Shown here in pieces: positions 5,877 to 6,055 of a stretch of DNA of 6,055 nucleotides. The first letter of the stretch is position 1; each line of letters starts with the position of its first letter. The notes below the pieces were generated by a model. The model was not told the origin of the DNA. It saw nothing but the letters and a program-made list of their open reading frames with translations, and did no database searches. The position numbers were made by a program, and so were the translations under genes. Source of the DNA: Planctomycetaceae bacterium (GTDB lineage Bacteria > Planctomycetota > Planctomycetia > Pirellulales > Thermoguttaceae); assembly GCA_031287585.1 (NCBI GenBank), contig JAITST010000362.1, positions 1 to 6,055 of the forward strand, in the 5' to 3' direction.

Positions 5877-6055
5877 TCATAGTGAAACGATAGCATCGGA
5901 AAAATTTTTACAAAAAGTTCTAACCGCCCATTCGTTGATGTCGTTAGCCCAAACCGTCTGATAATCGGTAGTATGAAAACTCCAGTCAAGCCCTCCGCCT
6001 CCAGTCAAGCCCTCCGCAACCGGAAAACAACGATAAAATTTCAGGTGTGATTATT
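5877..6055 (-). pseudogene. C5-cytosine DNA methyltransferase, 5' fragment with 19-bp duplication and frameshift
   Basis: Reading from the right edge, one frame gives IITPEILSLFSGCGGLDW (6054-6001), the SAM-binding motif I (F-x-G-x-G-G) of Dcm-type cytosine-5 methyltransferases, then stops at TGA 5986-5988. After an exact 19-bp tandem duplication, the +1-shifted frame resumes with GGLDWSFHTTDYQTVWANDI and NEWAVRTFCKNF, the classic motif II region, ending at TGA 5877-5879. Removing one 19-bp copy joins the two pieces into a single uninterrupted methylase N-terminus. Because motif I normally lies within the first 10-20 residues, the start codon is probably just outside the window. Everything after motif II, including the catalytic Pro-Cys motif IV, the recognition domain and motifs VIII-X, is absent, so the gene would be dead even without the duplication. 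It is the probable modification partner of the nearby nuclease. Confidence 0.8.
5980..6017. repeat. Exact 19-bp tandem duplication in the methylase gene
   Basis: Two adjacent identical copies of CTCCAGTCAAGCCCTCCGC occupy 5980-5998 and 5999-6017. On the coding (minus) strand each copy specifies GCGGAGGGCTTGACTGGAG, the CGGLDW part of methylase motif I. Nineteen is not a multiple of three, so the duplication shifts the reading frame. The junction is clean, without additional bases, as expected for replication slippage. Confidence 0.95.

Noticed and set aside
5980..6017. CRISPR-type repeat
   Set aside because: There are only two directly abutting copies with no spacer, lying inside a coding motif.
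5973..6050. Plus-strand 25-codon ORF (MKTPVKPSASS...) across the tandem repeat
   Set aside because: It is antisense to the clearly conserved methylase motif I-II sequence and has no Shine-Dalgarno sequence.

Overview
The window most likely comes from a planctomycete, possibly one of the moderate-G+C Pirellulales-type lineages. This is inferred from family resemblance, not proven. The signs are the style of the holB N-terminus, an exported aldo/keto reductase with a twin-arginine leader, and an exported SGNH/GDSL hydrolase of the platelet-activating-factor acetylhydrolase type.

Left part (1-2235) is ordinary, intact chromosome. On the minus strand lies the first 67 codons of holB (DNA polymerase III delta-prime subunit, cut by the window edge). 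Next comes a near-perfect 28-bp palindrome (230-257), then an aldo/keto reductase gene (289-1221, minus). A divergent promoter region (1222-1449) follows, with a promoter candidate on each strand and an inverted repeat just past the predicted start of the rightward transcript. That transcript encodes an SGNH hydrolase (1450-2235, plus).

Middle part (2236-3148) holds 220 bp of A+T-rich intergenic DNA with small inverted repeats but no gene. After it comes an orphan reading frame (2456-3148, plus) with no convincing start. Its last 21 codons run antisense through the end of the next gene, so it looks like a fragment.

Right part (3086-6055) is visibly more A+T-rich and appears to be the wreck of a restriction-modification or defence operon on the minus strand. 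In transcription order it contains: the 5' end of a C5-cytosine DNA methyltransferase (motifs I and II), broken by an exact 19-bp tandem duplication and truncated; a small four-cysteine zinc-ribbon-like protein; a 29-codon mini-ORF; an intact protein with a DUF3883-like PD-(D/E)XK nuclease domain; and the C-terminal half of a Z1-domain (helicase-derived ATPase) protein that has lost its N-terminus and carries a frameshift near its end. A small four-cysteine gene of opposite orientation (4478-4690), with its own promoter candidate and ribosome binding site, sits at the truncation point between the nuclease and Z1. Cytosine methylase + Z1 + PD-(D/E)XK nuclease (+ a MORC/HSP90-like ATPase, absent here) is a known predicted restriction-modification association. 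The notable points are that three partners are recognisable, only the nuclease looks intact, and one lesion is of a kind that could revert by slippage.
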